Source: Nitrosomonas sp.
Lineage (GTDB): Bacteria; Pseudomonadota; Gammaproteobacteria; Burkholderiales; Nitrosomonadaceae
Length of the DNA stretch: 38,066 nt
Assembly (NCBI GenBank): GCA_024281695.1
Contig: JAMXAE010000008.1
Location: 1-38,066 of the forward strand
Direction: 5' to 3'
The notes beneath the pieces are model-generated. The model was given only the letters and a program-made list of their open reading frames with translations. It was not told the origin of the DNA and did not search any database. Below, in pieces: positions 10,222 to 20,609 of the stretch (position 1 is its first letter; each line of letters starts with the position of its first letter). The position numbers and the translations under genes were made by a program.

Positions 10222-11417
10222 GTGCATATGATCTTCCAAATAAGAACGGTCACTTTGGACCTTATGGAGGCGTATTCGTTGCTGAAACTCTAATTTCAGC
10301 TCTGGAAGATTTACGAGATCAGTATGAACGTTATCGTAACGATTCGGATTTTCAGGCAGAATTTGCGTATGAGTTGAAACATTATGTAGGACGTCCCAGT
10401 CCAATTTATCACGCTAAAAGATGGTCTGAGCATTTAGGGGGTGCGCAGATACTTTTAAAGCGCGAGGATTTGAATCATACCGGCGCGCATAAAATAAATA
10501 ATACCATCGGACAGGCATTGCTCGCCCGACGTATGGGTAAGAAACGAATTATTGCTGAAACTGGTGCTGGCCAGCACGGCGTGGCAAGTGCGACGGTAGC
10601 GGCACGCTATGGTATGGAATGTGTTGTGTATATGGGTTCTGAAGATGTCAAACGACAAGCCACCAATGTATATCGCATGAAGCTTTTGGGGGCAACCGTC
10701 GTGCCGGTTGAATCGGGATCTCGAACATTAAAAGATGCACTGAACGAAGCGATGCGCGATTGGGTTACCAATGTTGAGAATACTTTTTATATCATCGGTA
10801 CGGTAGCCGGACCGCATCCTTATCCTATGATGGTGAGAGATTTTCAAGCGATTATTGGGACTGAAGCTAAGATACAAATGCAAGAGGATTTTAGTCAGCA
10901 ACCCGATGCATTAATTGCCTGCGTAGGTGGAGGATCCAATGCGATTGGCTTATTTTATCCTTATATCGATAATGCCGATGTTCGATTGATCGGTGTCGAA
11001 GCAGCTGGAAAAGGTATTGATACCAATCAGCACGCAGCGACTTTATCGACGGGTAGACCCGGTGTGTTGCATGGTAATCGTACATACCTGATTCAAGATG
11101 AGAATGGCCAGATTATTGAAACCCATTCAATCTCAGCCGGTCTTGATTATCCCGGAGTTGGGCCAGAACACGCTTGGCTGAAAGATTGTGGACGTGCCGA
11201 GTATGTTGCGGTTACTGATGATGAAGCATTGGATGCATTTCATAAGCTGTGTCGTTATGAAGGGATAATGCCAGCTTTAGAATCCAGTCACGCATTGGCA
11301 TATGCTGCTAAATATGCGCCTACATTGCCGAAAGATAAATTGCTTTTGGTAAATCTGTCGGGTCGGGGTGACAAAGATATGGCAACGGTTGCACAAATGT
11401 CCGGTCTAACACTCTAG
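10218..11417 (+). CDS. trpB: tryptophan synthase beta chain
   Basis: TrpB condenses indole with serine to tryptophan using pyridoxal phosphate, in an alpha2-beta2 complex with TrpA. K92 in [16 protein letters not shown] is the Schiff-base lysine. The cofactor phosphate loop is [12 protein letters not shown], and the indole/serine-side E in [10 protein letters not shown] is present. The 399-residue length is normal. The GTG start at 10218 overlaps the trpF stop. The upstream gene encodes TrpF, so the block is trpF-trpB-trpA, with trpE, trpG, trpD and trpC elsewhere, as usual in betaproteobacteria. No trp leader or attenuator is visible. Confidence 0.98.
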   Translation: MSAYDLPNKNGHFGPYGGVFVAETLISALEDLRDQYERYRNDSDFQAEFAYELKHYVGRPSPIYHAKRWSEHLGGAQILLKREDLNHTGAHKINNTIGQALLARRMGKKRIIAETGAGQHGVASATVAARYGMECVVYMGSEDVKRQATNVYRMKLLGATVVPVESGSRTLKDALNEAMRDWVTNVENTFYIIGTVAGPHPYPMMVRDFQAIIGTEAKIQMQEDFSQQPDALIACVGGGSNAIGLFYPYIDNADVRLIGVEAAGKGIDTNQHAATLSTGRPGVLHGNRTYLIQDENGQIIETHSISAGLDYPGVGPEHAWLKDCGRAEYVAVTDDEALDAFHKLCRYEGIMPALESSHALAYAAKYAPTLPKDKLLLVNLSGRGDKDMATVAQMSGLTL

Positions 11418-11549
11418 TAGTTCAACAATCAGTGTATTGATATTATTGGTAACTTTCTGAAAAGAATTGAGAGCGGATTGATGCAGATTAACCTAGATAG
11501 TATTAAGAATTTAATGGGTTTTTTTAGTGAGTCGAATGATGCGAAGAAA

Positions 11550-12350
11550 ATGAATCGTATTGCTAAAACATTCGCCGCACTAAAAACCCAGAATCGCAAA
11601 GCTCTAATTCCATTTATAACTGCGGGCGATCCCAACCCGGAAGTCACCGTTCAGTTAATGCACCAGTTAGTTCATTCGGGTGCCGATATTATAGAATTAG
11701 GTATACCTTTTTCAGATCCAATGGCGGACGGGCCTACCATACAAAGATCCTCGGAGCGTGCCTTAAAACATCATATTAGCCTTAATGATGTGCTGGATAT
11801 GGTAGCTGTATTCAGAAAAGTGAACGCTGGCACACCGGTAGTTCTGATGGGATATGCGAATCCTATAGAGGCGCTGGGTTATGAAATGTTTGCTTCCAGA
11901 GCTAAGAGCTGTGGTGTCGATGGTGTTTTAATCGTTGATTATCCGCCCGAAGAATCGAGTGAGTGGGTGCAATGTTTGGATCGACAAGGGATTGATGCTA
12001 TCTTTTTATTGTCTCCCACGACACCTCAAGAACGTATTCAGCAAGTAGCAAAAATGGCCAAAGGCTATATTTATTACGTGTCGCTGAAGGGGGTCACCGG
12101 AGCATCGCATCTTGATCTGCAAGAGGTGAGTAGTATGTTGCAGCAGCTTCGTCATTATATTTCTATCCCCATTGGAGTTGGATTTGGCATTCGAGATGGA
12201 GCGACAGCAAAGGCGGTTGCCGGTCTGGCAGATGCTGTAGTAGTTGGTAGTCGGATCATTGAAGAAATTGAGCAATCTTCTAGTGCCGAGTTGCTAGATA
12301 ACGTTGGAAGTTTATTAAGTACTTTACGTAAAGCGATTGACGAAAATTAA
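11550..12350 (+). CDS. trpA: tryptophan synthase alpha chain
   Basis: TrpA cleaves indole-3-glycerol phosphate and passes indole through the tunnel to TrpB. I chose the internal ATG at 11550, giving 266 residues, because the protein then starts NRIAKTFAALK as in relatives. The catalytic residues then fall at E49 and D60 (ELGIPFSDPMADGPTIQR), the numbers known for the enterobacterial enzyme. The open frame extends upstream to TTG 11478 and ATG 11481, adding 23-24 residues with no family resemblance. No strong ribosome site marks any of the starts. The phosphate loops GVGFGIRDG and ADAVVVGSRI are intact. It is followed by accD after 36 bases. Confidence 0.96.
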   Translation: MNRIAKTFAALKTQNRKALIPFITAGDPNPEVTVQLMHQLVHSGADIIELGIPFSDPMADGPTIQRSSERALKHHISLNDVLDMVAVFRKVNAGTPVVLMGYANPIEALGYEMFASRAKSCGVDGVLIVDYPPEESSEWVQCLDRQGIDAIFLLSPTTPQERIQQVAKMAKGYIYYVSLKGVTGASHLDLQEVSSMLQQLRHYISIPIGVGFGIRDGATAKAVAGLADAVVVGSRIIEEIEQSSSAELLDNVGSLLSTLRKAIDEN

Positions 12351-12386
12351 AATGATGCTTAACAAACCTGTTAGGAAACACTATTC

Positions 12387-13256
12387 ATGAGTTGGTTTCA
12401 GAATATCATTCCACCAAAGATTAAGAGAAAAGAAGCGGGTGAGAAGAAGATCGTACCGGAAGGTTTGTGGAGTAAATGTAATAACTGTGAAGCGGTTTTA
12501 TATTACACGGATCTAGCTAAGAATCTGAATGTTTGCCCAAAGTGTGATTATCATAATCGCATCTCTGCGAGAAATCGCCTCGATTTGCTACTTGATCCAA
12601 AGGGGCGTCATGAGATTGGTGCTGAAGTAATCGCGACCGATGCACTTAAATTCAAGGATAGTAAGCGCTATGTGGATCGCTTGTTGCAAGCAAAAGAAAG
12701 CACCGACGAAGATGATTCTTTAGTGGTTATGCAAGGGACTATTAAAACTATACCAATAGTTGTTGCAGTATTTGAATTTGGTTTTATGGGCGGCTCTATG
12801 GGTTCTGTTGTGGGTGAACGATTTGTGCGTGGTGTTAAAGCTTGTATTGATCAGCATTTGCCCTTTGTATGCTTTAGCGCCAGTGGTGGTGCACGGATGC
12901 AAGAAGGCTTATTTTCACTGATGCAAATGGCAAAAACAACCGCTGTTCTGACACAATTAAGCCATAATAGACTGCCCTTTATATCAGTTCTGACAGATCC
13001 TACGATGGGCGGAGTTTCAGCAAGCTTTGCATTTATTGGCGATGTAGTTATTGCTGAACCCGGTGCGCTGATTGGATTTGCGGGTCCGCGTGTGATTGAA
13101 CAGACGGTGCGCCAAACACTTCCAGAAGGCTTTCAACGAGCCGAATTCCTATTGCAACATGGTGCTATCGATATGATTGTGGATCGAAGACAAATGCGTG
13201 ACAAAATCACCAATCTTTGTACACAGCTAATGCGCGTTCCTGCTCCTTTTGATTAA
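12387..13256 (+). CDS. accD: acetyl-CoA carboxylase carboxyltransferase subunit beta
   Basis: AccD, with AccA, transfers the carboxyl group from carboxybiotin to acetyl-CoA to form malonyl-CoA for fatty-acid synthesis. The 289-residue protein has the N-terminal zinc finger with C31, C34, C50 and C53 (CNNCEAVLY ... VCPKC). The crotonase-like carboxyltransferase core carries the oxyanion-hole segments [11 protein letters not shown] and [12 protein letters not shown]. It follows trpA, the usual arrangement in proteobacteria. The gene normally found downstream, folC, is absent; a DUF3025 gene follows instead after 148 bases. Confidence 0.98.
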   Translation: MSWFQNIIPPKIKRKEAGEKKIVPEGLWSKCNNCEAVLYYTDLAKNLNVCPKCDYHNRISARNRLDLLLDPKGRHEIGAEVIATDALKFKDSKRYVDRLLQAKESTDEDDSLVVMQGTIKTIPIVVAVFEFGFMGGSMGSVVGERFVRGVKACIDQHLPFVCFSASGGARMQEGLFSLMQMAKTTAVLTQLSHNRLPFISVLTDPTMGGVSASFAFIGDVVIAEPGALIGFAGPRVIEQTVRQTLPEGFQRAEFLLQHGAIDMIVDRRQMRDKITNLCTQLMRVPAPFD

Positions 13257-13404
13257 TTAAATAAGTTGCTTATGTTCTGGATACTTGTGGCATCTAACTA
13301 ATTATGAGTATCGTCACCATCGGTAAAGTGAGTAACCAATTACGGATGGAGCTCGAGAATTTGATGGTGTAGCGCGTAAATTATCTAACGGATGTCAATG
13401 GATT

Positions 13405-14229
13405 ATGAGCATTCAAAACTGGAATCCAGATTTCATGGATCTTTCGCCCATGTTTGCAGCATTCCAGCATCTGAAGAAATGCTTTGCTGATCAGCAATAC
13501 TGGCCAGAACATATTGACCTGAATCGCTTAAGCCGTCTGCAACAGCAACCTATCGTTACTCAATCTGGAAAATCAATTTGCTTCGTACCCCCGATGATGG
13601 GTAAGCAATGTTTTGAGCAAAAATATGAGTCGAGAATTTTTCTAACGGGCCAGGTACAAACAAGGAGTCAGAATTGGCATGATTTTTTCAATGCGTTGGT
13701 ATGGCAAATATTTCCAAGAGCCAAATCGGCGCTTAATCAGCTTCATTTTCAGGCACAAATCACTGAGTCACTAAATCAAGTTGGACGGCGTGGCATATTA
13801 AGAGATGCGGCGACATTGTTTGATGAATCAGGCGTCGTTGTTGTCAGTAGTCAGAAAAAATTAATAGAGTTATTAAAGAACTTTGAATGGAAGCAATTAT
13901 TTTGGCGGGAGCGACAAGCGGTATTATCCTCTATGCGCTTTTTTATTTTTGGCCATGCTTTATGTGAAAAAGCATTAAATCCATATATTGGAATGACTGG
14001 AAAGGGGATTATCTTTAATAGTGACGAAACATTTTTTGAACAAACGATGCTTGATCAATTACAGTCGATAGATCAGATGTTAGAACCTTTTTTATTGCAA
14101 ACTTTGTCATCCAGTGCGGATCTAACGCCTGTTCCTTTATTAGGCTACCCCGGTTGGACTGATGGCAATGGCGATGAAGCCTATTATGAAAATAAGCAAT
14201 ATTTTCGTAGTTGCAAAGAATCTCATTAG
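13405..14229 (+). CDS. DUF3025 family protein
   Basis: A 274-residue soluble protein without signal peptide or membrane helix. It resembles the proteobacterial DUF3025 family (from memory of motifs such as YESRIFLTGQVQTRSQNWHDFFNALVWQIFPRAK, given here in pieces: the RxQNWHDFFNALVW segment at about residues 90-105 is the most telling). The C-terminal part contains PVPLLGYPGWTDGN, also typical. The function of the family is unknown. The start at ATG 13405 lacks a clear ribosome site. The gene sits alone between accD and ndk with gaps of 148 and 210 bases, and a likely terminator lies after it. Confidence 0.75.
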   Translation: MSIQNWNPDFMDLSPMFAAFQHLKKCFADQQYWPEHIDLNRLSRLQQQPIVTQSGKSICFVPPMMGKQCFEQKYESRIFLTGQVQTRSQNWHDFFNALVWQIFPRAKSALNQLHFQAQITESLNQVGRRGILRDAATLFDESGVVVVSSQKKLIELLKNFEWKQLFWRERQAVLSSMRFFIFGHALCEKALNPYIGMTGKGIIFNSDETFFEQTMLDQLQSIDQMLEPFLLQTLSSSADLTPVPLLGYPGWTDGNGDEAYYENKQYFRSCKESH

Positions 14230-14374
14230 TTAATTATCTAGATTCAAAACATCAGTTACTAAATATCACTGGATCATTCAATTCAGGCAATTCATCGTGA
14301 GTATTTTCTCTAGAATCAATACGATTGCTTTAATTTGAAGAATAATCTATTCATAACATGATACTGTACATTTT

Positions 14375-14397
14375 TCCGGATTGAATCTGGATTTTTT
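14375..14397 (+). terminator. Rho-independent terminator between the DUF3025 gene and ndk
   Basis: TCCGGAT (14375-14381) pairs with ATCTGGA (14385-14391) across a three-base loop, with one G-U pair, and is followed directly by six T (14392-14397). It lies about 150 bases after the DUF3025 stop and 43 bases before ndk, so it would end transcription of the upstream gene. The following TTAAAAT (14399-14405) could serve as a -10 element for ndk, but no clear -35 box is seen. Confidence 0.5.
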
Positions 14398-14439
14398 GTT
14401 AAAATACGCGCTTAATTTATTAATTTATTGGAGTATTTA

Positions 14440-14865
14440 ATGGCAATTGAAAGGACTTTATCGATTATTAAACCGGATGCAGTTGCAAAGAATGTCATTG
14501 GACAAATTTATTCTCGTTTTGAATCAAATGGTTTAAAAGTTATTGCTGCTCGTATGATGCATTTATCACAAGCAGACGCGGAGAAATTTTATGCGGTGCA
14601 CCGTGAGCGCCCATTTTTCCGTGATTTAGTAACATTCATGACTTCCGGCCCTGTGATGGTACAAATCTTAGAAGGCGAAGACGCAATTAAAAAGAATCGA
14701 GACTTAATGGGAGCAACTGATCCCAAGAAAGCAGATAAAGGAACTATTCGAGGTGATTTTGCGGATAATATTGACGCCAATGCGGTGCATGGTTCAGATG
14801 CTCCTGAAACCGCGGCGATTGAAATTGCTTGTTTCTTTCCAACATTAAACATTCATTCTCGCTGA
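14440..14865 (+). CDS. ndk: nucleoside-diphosphate kinase
   Basis: Ndk moves the gamma phosphate of ATP to nucleoside diphosphates through a phosphohistidine. The active-site histidine is H117 in NAVHGSD, the same number as in E. coli, and the start [15 protein letters not shown] is diagnostic. The 141-residue length is normal. The ATG at 14440 is preceded by TTGGAG (14428-14433) at good spacing, so it is preferred over the upstream TTG. It opens the ndk-rlmN-pilF-rodZ-ispG-hisS-yfgM-bamB-der cluster conserved in many beta- and gammaproteobacteria. Confidence 0.98.
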   Translation: MAIERTLSIIKPDAVAKNVIGQIYSRFESNGLKVIAARMMHLSQADAEKFYAVHRERPFFRDLVTFMTSGPVMVQILEGEDAIKKNRDLMGATDPKKADKGTIRGDFADNIDANAVHGSDAPETAAIEIACFFPTLNIHSR

Positions 14866-14885
14866 TACGCATTGGCATCTGAATA

Positions 14886-15986
14886 GTGACTACTAATCTG
14901 TTAAATTATGATGCTAAAGGCCTCGCTGATTTTTGCACAGAAATCGGCGAAAAACCTTTTCGTGCAAAACAGTTGCTGCGCTGGATTCATCAATCTGGTA
15001 TTACTGATTTTGTCGATATGAGTGATCTGGCAAAAGGGTTGCGCGAGAAATTGGCAGTATTGGCAGTCATTGAATCACCGCAGATCATCTCTGACTATGT
15101 AGCAGCGGACGGAACACGCAAATGGCTGTTATCGGTTGGTGCAGGGAATGGTATAGAAACTGTTTTTATACCTGAAGCCAGTCGAGGTACTCTGTGTGTT
15201 TCCAGTCAGGTGGGATGCGCTCTGGCTTGTACTTTTTGTTCTACAGGCAAACAGGGGTTTAATCGGAATTTAACAGTTGCAGAAATCATTGGGCAGTTGT
15301 GGATTGCCAATAAAATCCTCAAAACAGATCCTAGAGATCCGCTGACGGATGCTGATCGAGTAGTCAGTAATGTGGTGATGATGGGTATGGGAGAACCATT
15401 AGCCAATTTTGAAAATGTGGTGATGGCTCTGGATTTAATGCTGGACGATCACGCCTATGGCTTATCACGACGCCGAGTAACGGTGAGTACATCCGGGTTA
15501 GTGCCCGCTATGGACCGATTACGTGAACGCTGTCCGGTTGCTTTAGCCGTTTCGCTGCATGCCCCCAATGATATTTTGCGTGATCAATTGGTACCTATTA
15601 ATAAAAAATATCCTATCAAAGAATTACTGACAGCCTGTCAAAGGTATTTGTTAGCAGCGCCCAGGGATTTTATTACTTTTGAATATGTGATGCTGGATGG
15701 TGTTAATGACAGTGTCGCGCATGCGTATGAATTGATCAATCTGGTGCAAGATACACCCTGCAAATTTAATCTGATTCCCTTCAATTCATTTCCTGGATCC
15801 GGTTTCAAACGCTCTAGCGCGGAAGCTGTGCGTGTTTTTCGTGATGTATTGATGCAAGCGGGATTGGTGACCACAATCAGAAAAACGCGTGGAGATGATA
15901 TTGCCGCCGCTTGTGGCCAATTGGCAGGTCAAGTAAAAGATAAAACCCGCCGAACAATCAGTGGAAAGGCGGAAATAGTTAAGTGA
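14886..15986 (+). CDS. rlmN: dual-specificity rRNA/tRNA adenine-C2 methyltransferase
   Basis: RlmN is a radical-SAM enzyme that methylates C2 of A2503 in 23S rRNA and A37 of some tRNAs. The radical-SAM cysteines are C111, C115 and C118 (CALACTFC, a CX3CX2C motif). The mechanistic C-terminal cysteine that becomes mono-methylated is C343 in [19 protein letters not shown] is the SAM-binding segment. The length is 366 residues, with a GTG start at 14886 shortly after ndk. Its TGA overlaps the GTG start of pilF in a GTGA, indicating coupling. Confidence 0.98.
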   Translation: MTTNLLNYDAKGLADFCTEIGEKPFRAKQLLRWIHQSGITDFVDMSDLAKGLREKLAVLAVIESPQIISDYVAADGTRKWLLSVGAGNGIETVFIPEASRGTLCVSSQVGCALACTFCSTGKQGFNRNLTVAEIIGQLWIANKILKTDPRDPLTDADRVVSNVVMMGMGEPLANFENVVMALDLMLDDHAYGLSRRRVTVSTSGLVPAMDRLRERCPVALAVSLHAPNDILRDQLVPINKKYPIKELLTACQRYLLAAPRDFITFEYVMLDGVNDSVAHAYELINLVQDTPCKFNLIPFNSFPGSGFKRSSAEAVRVFRDVLMQAGLVTTIRKTRGDDIAAACGQLAGQVKDKTRRTISGKAEIVK

Positions 15987-16768
15987 AGAAAGTTCTGTTA
16001 ATTCTTTTTATACTACTGTGTTTTCTCTGGTTAAGCGGTTGTGTACAGCAACCGATCGATGACGGATTGTCAAGTCAAGCGCAATCAGAACGAGCACATC
16101 AGAGCGCTAAAATTCATACTGAATTGGCCGCAGAGTACTTCCACAGAGGACAATTGGATATTGCCCTGGAAGAAGTGGCAGAAGCATTAAAAGCGCGATC
16201 TAACTATGCACCGGCTTACAATGTACTCGGCTTGGTTAATATGGCGCTCAATGAGAATGATAAAGCACTCGATAACTTTGAGCGGGCTGTTCGCATGGCA
16301 CCCAGAAATTCTGAGATTCTTAATAATTATGGATGGTTTTTGTGTCAGCGTTTTCTACAACGCATGGATCAAGCAATCGATTATTTTATGGTAGCAGCAA
16401 AAGATCCACTGTATTCGACACCTGAAAAGTCATTTGCTAATGCGGGAGTTTGTGAGCTTAGACGTCAGAAATATATTGAAGCGCAAATATTCCTCCAAAA
16501 AGCACTGTCAATCCAACCAAATTATTCACCTGCTTTGGTTGGATTAATTGACATAGATTTTCAACGTGGAAATTTAATTGATGCGAAATCAAAGCTTGTC
16601 CATTTATTACAAAATAATACATCCACTCCTGAAAGCCTGCTACTAGCGATACAAATTGAACAAGCGATGGGTGATCAAATGGCAGCTGATAGTTACATTT
16701 TTCAATTACAGAAATACTTCCCTGATTCCAAAGAAGCAGTCGCTGTTCGAGAAGGAAAGATTAGATAA
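15983..16768 (+). CDS. pilF: type IV pilus biogenesis lipoprotein PilF/PilW
   Basis: A 261-residue outer-membrane lipoprotein. Its signal peptide ends in the lipobox LSGC, giving lipidated C20. The mature part is a run of TPR helices (for example [18 protein letters not shown] and [18 protein letters not shown]), as in PilF/PilW, the pilotin that helps PilQ secretin assembly. The GTG start at 15983 overlaps the rlmN stop, and the TAA shares one base with the next ATG. The position between rlmN and rodZ is the standard one for pilF. Together with fimV it implies type IV pili in this organism. Confidence 0.92.
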   Translation: MKKVLLILFILLCFLWLSGCVQQPIDDGLSSQAQSERAHQSAKIHTELAAEYFHRGQLDIALEEVAEALKARSNYAPAYNVLGLVNMALNENDKALDNFERAVRMAPRNSEILNNYGWFLCQRFLQRMDQAIDYFMVAAKDPLYSTPEKSFANAGVCELRRQKYIEAQIFLQKALSIQPNYSPALVGLIDIDFQRGNLIDAKSKLVHLLQNNTSTPESLLLAIQIEQAMGDQMAADSYIFQLQKYFPDSKEAVAVREGKIR

Positions 16769-17997
16769 TGAATGATATCAACCAGAGAAATAGTAATGAT
16801 GTGCTCTCAGGAAACACTGAATCAATCAATACCAATTCAGATACCGTAATGGAAAATGATAAATTACAGACTGAACACGAAAATTCTGGCGAGAATCTTC
16901 AAAATGAGCTTACAGGCAATGAAAGCATAACAGGATTAGAGAAAAAAAATGTCGGGTTTTTAGACGGTGGGCAAGCGACTGCTTCGGGTTCATTTTCCAT
17001 CCATCAAAACAAAAATAATTTTGAGCAAATCGAAGTGAGTAGTCATAAAAATATGAGTACAAATATAGACAACAGGTTAGTTAAAAATGAATTGAACGAT
17101 ATCGACTCAGCGAGTGTAGTCCAAAGTATTGGGCATATATTGCGTAGAGCAAGAATGGCAAAGAGCATGAGTGTAGAAGATGTATCTCGACAATTGCGTA
17201 TTTCGGTTCAGCAAATTGAAGCCATTGAGAAAGAGAATTTTGAGAAACTACCCGGACGCACGTTCTTGAGAGGTTTTATTCGCAACTATGCTAATCTTGT
17301 GCGACTAGATCCAATTCCGCTGCTGCAATTACTTCCTGAATCAACTCCTATTGTATCAACTTATGAACGGACTCCATTCAAGAATAAGCAACTATCATTT
17401 TCTTCAAGTCGGGAAAGTTCGGGTAATAATTGGTTAGTCATGATCATTGCTTTGATTGTTATTGTTTTGGGAGTTTATTTTATTTTTGAGAATAATGGTT
17501 GGAATAAGAAGTCAGATAATAATTCAATCATTAGTGAGATGAAAATGGGCACTGAGAAGGCTTCGGTGGAAATTCAATTGCCTTTGTCGACAAATATAAA
17601 GAATGAAGGAAATTCTCAAGAAACTAAAGTGCCGGAAGCCAATCATCAAACTCGTAAAAATTTTGAGACCGAATCTAATATAAAAGCTGAAACTATTCCC
17701 TTGGAAAATAAATCTATTGTGAAAAAAGCTGAGAACTCAACAATTGCAGCAAATGATTTAGGTAATTTACAGTTTAAATTTACTGCTGATTCCTGGATCA
17801 AGGTTGTTGATGGTAGCGGCGTTTCTTTGTTAGAGCAAATTAGGAAGGGCGGTACTGCTCAGACACTTACGGGTAAAAGGCCATTATCGATCGTTTTGGG
17901 CAATGCAGCGGGTGTCAATCTCACCTATAATAGTATTGAAGTCGATATTTCTTCTTACAAAAGGCAAGATGGAACTGCACGTTTTACGCTTGAATAA
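16768..17997 (+). CDS. rodZ: RodZ-like helix-turn-helix membrane protein
   Basis: RodZ links MreB to the cell wall elongation machinery. The cytoplasmic Xre-type helix-turn-helix spans about 117-185 (IGHILRRARMAKSMSVEDVS ... LPGRTFLRGFIRNYA). One membrane helix lies at about 222-240, followed by a low-complexity linker and the periplasmic DUF4115 domain at about 334-408 (ADSWIKVVDGSGVSLL ... PLSIVLGNAAGV). The 409-residue protein carries an unusual N-terminal extension of about 115 residues, rich in N, S, E and D, ahead of the HTH. Other RodZ proteins usually start near the HTH. The start ATG overlaps the pilF stop by one base. Confidence 0.88.
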   Translation: MNDINQRNSNDVLSGNTESINTNSDTVMENDKLQTEHENSGENLQNELTGNESITGLEKKNVGFLDGGQATASGSFSIHQNKNNFEQIEVSSHKNMSTNIDNRLVKNELNDIDSASVVQSIGHILRRARMAKSMSVEDVSRQLRISVQQIEAIEKENFEKLPGRTFLRGFIRNYANLVRLDPIPLLQLLPESTPIVSTYERTPFKNKQLSFSSSRESSGNNWLVMIIALIVIVLGVYFIFENNGWNKKSDNNSIISEMKMGTEKASVEIQLPLSTNIKNEGNSQETKVPEANHQTRKNFETESNIKAETIPLENKSIVKKAENSTIAANDLGNLQFKFTADSWIKVVDGSGVSLLEQIRKGGTAQTLTGKRPLSIVLGNAAGVNLTYNSIEVDISSYKRQDGTARFTLE

Positions 17998-18036
17998 AAA
18001 CACTTGTAACCTTTTAGACCTCAATATACTTAAATT

Positions 18037-19275
18037 ATGTCTCAAAATAGTTTCTCTATGAATCGTCGGCCCAGCGTGGGTGTCCAGGTGGGTAACGTTA
18101 TGCTGGGTGGGGGGGCACCGATAGTGGTGCAATCCATGACTAATACTGATACGGTTAATGAAATCGCTACTACTGAGCAGGTTGCACAGTTAGCACGCGC
18201 AGGCTCTGAATTAGTTCGTATTACTGTTAATTCAATGGAAGCCGCCAGTGCGGTAGCGGGAATTCGTGCGCGCTTGGATGATCAGGGATGTCATGTACCA
18301 CTTGTCGGTGATTTTCATTTTAATGGTCACAAATTACTGACCAGCTATCCAGGATGCGCAAAAGCTCTGGCAAAGTTTCGTATTAATCCGGGGAATGTCG
18401 GTCATGGTAAAAAACGAGATGAACAATTTAGTACCCTGATTGAAGTGGCTTGTAAATATGATAAGCCCGTACGCATTGGTGTCAACTGGGGAAGTCTTGA
18501 TCCGGAAATGTTAGCTCGCATTATGGATGAAAATGCTTCTTCTAGTAATCCGCAAGATGCCAAGTATGTGATGCGAGAAGCGTTAATCACCTCAGCACTG
18601 GAAAGTGCGTCCAGGGCGGAAGAGATTGGTCTTAATCGAAATAAAATTGTTTTGTCTTGTAAAGTAAGTGGCGTACAAGATTTGATCATGGTGTATCGCG
18701 AACTGGCTGCACGTTGTGACTATGCGCTTCATTTGGGACTGACAGAAGCCGGTATGGGTTCTAAAGGTATCGTAGCATCGACAGCTGCATTGTCTGTGCT
18801 TTTACAGGAAGGTATTGGAGACACTATCCGTATTTCGTTAACACCGGAACCGGGCGGAAGCCGTTCACGCGAAGTGATTGTTGCACAAGAAATTTTGCAG
18901 ACCATGGGATTGCGTGCATTTTTACCGTTGGTGGCCGCTTGTCCAGGTTGTGGGCGGACAACCAGTACTTATTTCCAGGAACTGGCAGAAAGTATACAGG
19001 CTTATGTACGCGATGAAATGATCGTATGGCGCGAGCAGTATGACGGGGTTGAAAACATGACACTGGCCGTTATGGGTTGCGTGGTGAATGGTCCAGGTGA
19101 AAGTAAACATGCCAATATAGGTATCAGTTTACCAGGCTCTGGTGAGACCCCGGTGGCTCCAGTGTTTGTCGATGGTCAGAAAACTGTGACATTGAAAGGC
19201 GATAACATTGCCAGCGAGTTTCGCCAAATTGTCGATAAATATGTTAGCGAAAAGTATCCGAGAAAAGCTGTCTGA
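18037..19275 (+). CDS. ispG: 4-hydroxy-3-methylbut-2-enyl diphosphate synthase (flavodoxin)
   Basis: IspG (GcpE) reduces MEcPP to HMBPP in the methylerythritol phosphate route to isoprenoids, using a [4Fe-4S] cluster. The cluster cysteines are C302 and C305 (CPGCGR) and C348, with the fourth ligand E355 (GCVVNGPGE). The TIM-barrel part starts [19 protein letters not shown], and the length is 412 residues. There is no strong ribosome site at ATG 18037; the M at residue 8 is an alternative. The stop overlaps the hisS start by one base, and ispG-hisS order is widely conserved. Confidence 0.97.
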   Translation: MSQNSFSMNRRPSVGVQVGNVMLGGGAPIVVQSMTNTDTVNEIATTEQVAQLARAGSELVRITVNSMEAASAVAGIRARLDDQGCHVPLVGDFHFNGHKLLTSYPGCAKALAKFRINPGNVGHGKKRDEQFSTLIEVACKYDKPVRIGVNWGSLDPEMLARIMDENASSSNPQDAKYVMREALITSALESASRAEEIGLNRNKIVLSCKVSGVQDLIMVYRELAARCDYALHLGLTEAGMGSKGIVASTAALSVLLQEGIGDTIRISLTPEPGGSRSREVIVAQEILQTMGLRAFLPLVAACPGCGRTTSTYFQELAESIQAYVRDEMIVWREQYDGVENMTLAVMGCVVNGPGESKHANIGISLPGSGETPVAPVFVDGQKTVTLKGDNIASEFRQIVDKYVSEKYPRKAV

Positions 19276-20534
19276 TGGCTAATGGTGTAAAAGCAATTCG
19301 TGGGATGAACGACATCCTGCCAGATGAATCTTATCTGTGGGCACATTTTGAACAAACGATCCATCAATGGCTTGCAGCGTATGGCTATCGCAACATCCGG
19401 ACTCCGATTGTCGAACAGACTGATTTATTTATTCGATCTATTGGTGAAGTGACTGACATTGTTGAGAAAGAGATGTATACCTTCATTGATCATCTCAATA
19501 ATGATAGCTTAACCTTGCGCCCCGAAGGTACCGCATCGTGTGTACGTGCTGCCATAGAACATAATCTTTTGTATGCAGGGCCACAAAGGCTCTATTATGC
19601 CGGGCCCATGTTTCGACACGAGCGGCCCCAAAAGGGACGTTATCGACAATTTCATCAGGTAGGTGTGGAAGCATTGGGTTATGTTGGCCCGGATATCGAT
19701 GCAGAACTGATTGTGATGTGCTCGCGTTTGTGGGATCTATTGGGAATCTCTGGTTTGCGACTGGAAATCAGTACATTAGGTGATGCTGAATCACGTGCAG
19801 TGCATCGTGCTCGATTGATTAAATACTTTGAACAGTATCGTGACGACCTCGATGAGGATTCATTAAGACGTTTGCATACGAATCCATTACGTATAATGGA
19901 TAGCAAAAATCCCAGAATGCAAGCGATCATTGAAAGCGCTCCCAAATTAATTGACGATCTGGATGAAGAATCCTGCATTCATTTTGAATTACTGCAGCAT
20001 ATCCTACGTGAGCAGGGAATTAATTTTGAAATTAATTTACGTTTGGTCAGAGGGTTAGATTATTACAACCGCACGGTGTTTGAGTGGGTGACTGATAAGC
20101 TAGGTGCACAGGGAACAGTCTGTGCGGGCGGGCGATATGATGGTTTAATCGCGCAGGTAGGCGGTAAGTCTGCACCAGCCTGTGGTTTTGCTATGGGTAT
20201 TGAACGATTACTTGCTTTGATGCAGGAAAGTAGTAAGAAAATCACGCAACCGGTACCTGATGTTTATATTGTTCATCAAGGCGAACAAGTTATGGATTAT
20301 GCTTGGAAGTGCGCTGAATTTCTCCGTGATGAAGGGCTCGATGTCATATTGCATTGTGGCGGCGGCAGTTTTAAGTCACAGATGAAGAAGGCAGATGCCA
20401 CAGGGGCTTGTTATGCGCTGATTATTGGCGATGATGAAGTGAAAGCTCAAGAAGTGACTATCAAACCGTTACGCGAGCCTATCGAACAAGCCAGTATAAG
20501 TATAAGTGCGGTTACTGAATTAATCAGAAAATGA
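19275..20534 (+). CDS. hisS: histidine--tRNA ligase
   Basis: A class II aminoacyl-tRNA synthetase of 419 residues that charges tRNA-His. Typical features are the start [15 protein letters not shown], class II motif 2 around [21 protein letters not shown], and the histidine-binding signature [13 protein letters not shown]. The motif 3 region is [13 protein letters not shown]. The C-terminal anticodon-binding domain starts near [11 protein letters not shown]. The ATG shares its first base with the ispG TGA. The gene is complete. Confidence 0.98.
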   Translation: MANGVKAIRGMNDILPDESYLWAHFEQTIHQWLAAYGYRNIRTPIVEQTDLFIRSIGEVTDIVEKEMYTFIDHLNNDSLTLRPEGTASCVRAAIEHNLLYAGPQRLYYAGPMFRHERPQKGRYRQFHQVGVEALGYVGPDIDAELIVMCSRLWDLLGISGLRLEISTLGDAESRAVHRARLIKYFEQYRDDLDEDSLRRLHTNPLRIMDSKNPRMQAIIESAPKLIDDLDEESCIHFELLQHILREQGINFEINLRLVRGLDYYNRTVFEWVTDKLGAQGTVCAGGRYDGLIAQVGGKSAPACGFAMGIERLLALMQESSKKITQPVPDVYIVHQGEQVMDYAWKCAEFLRDEGLDVILHCGGGSFKSQMKKADATGACYALIIGDDEVKAQEVTIKPLREPIEQASISISAVTELIRK

Positions 20535-20609
20535 TCTTTATATCGTTAATCGGTTAGTGTTTAGTACAAAAAATTTTTATCCAATCCAGAACTTATTCAG
20601 GAAGATACC

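Noticed and set aside
13303..13371. Short open frame MSIVTIGKVSNQLRMELENL between accD and the DUF3025 gene
   Set aside because: It has only 22 codons, no ribosome site and no recognisable similarity; probably chance.
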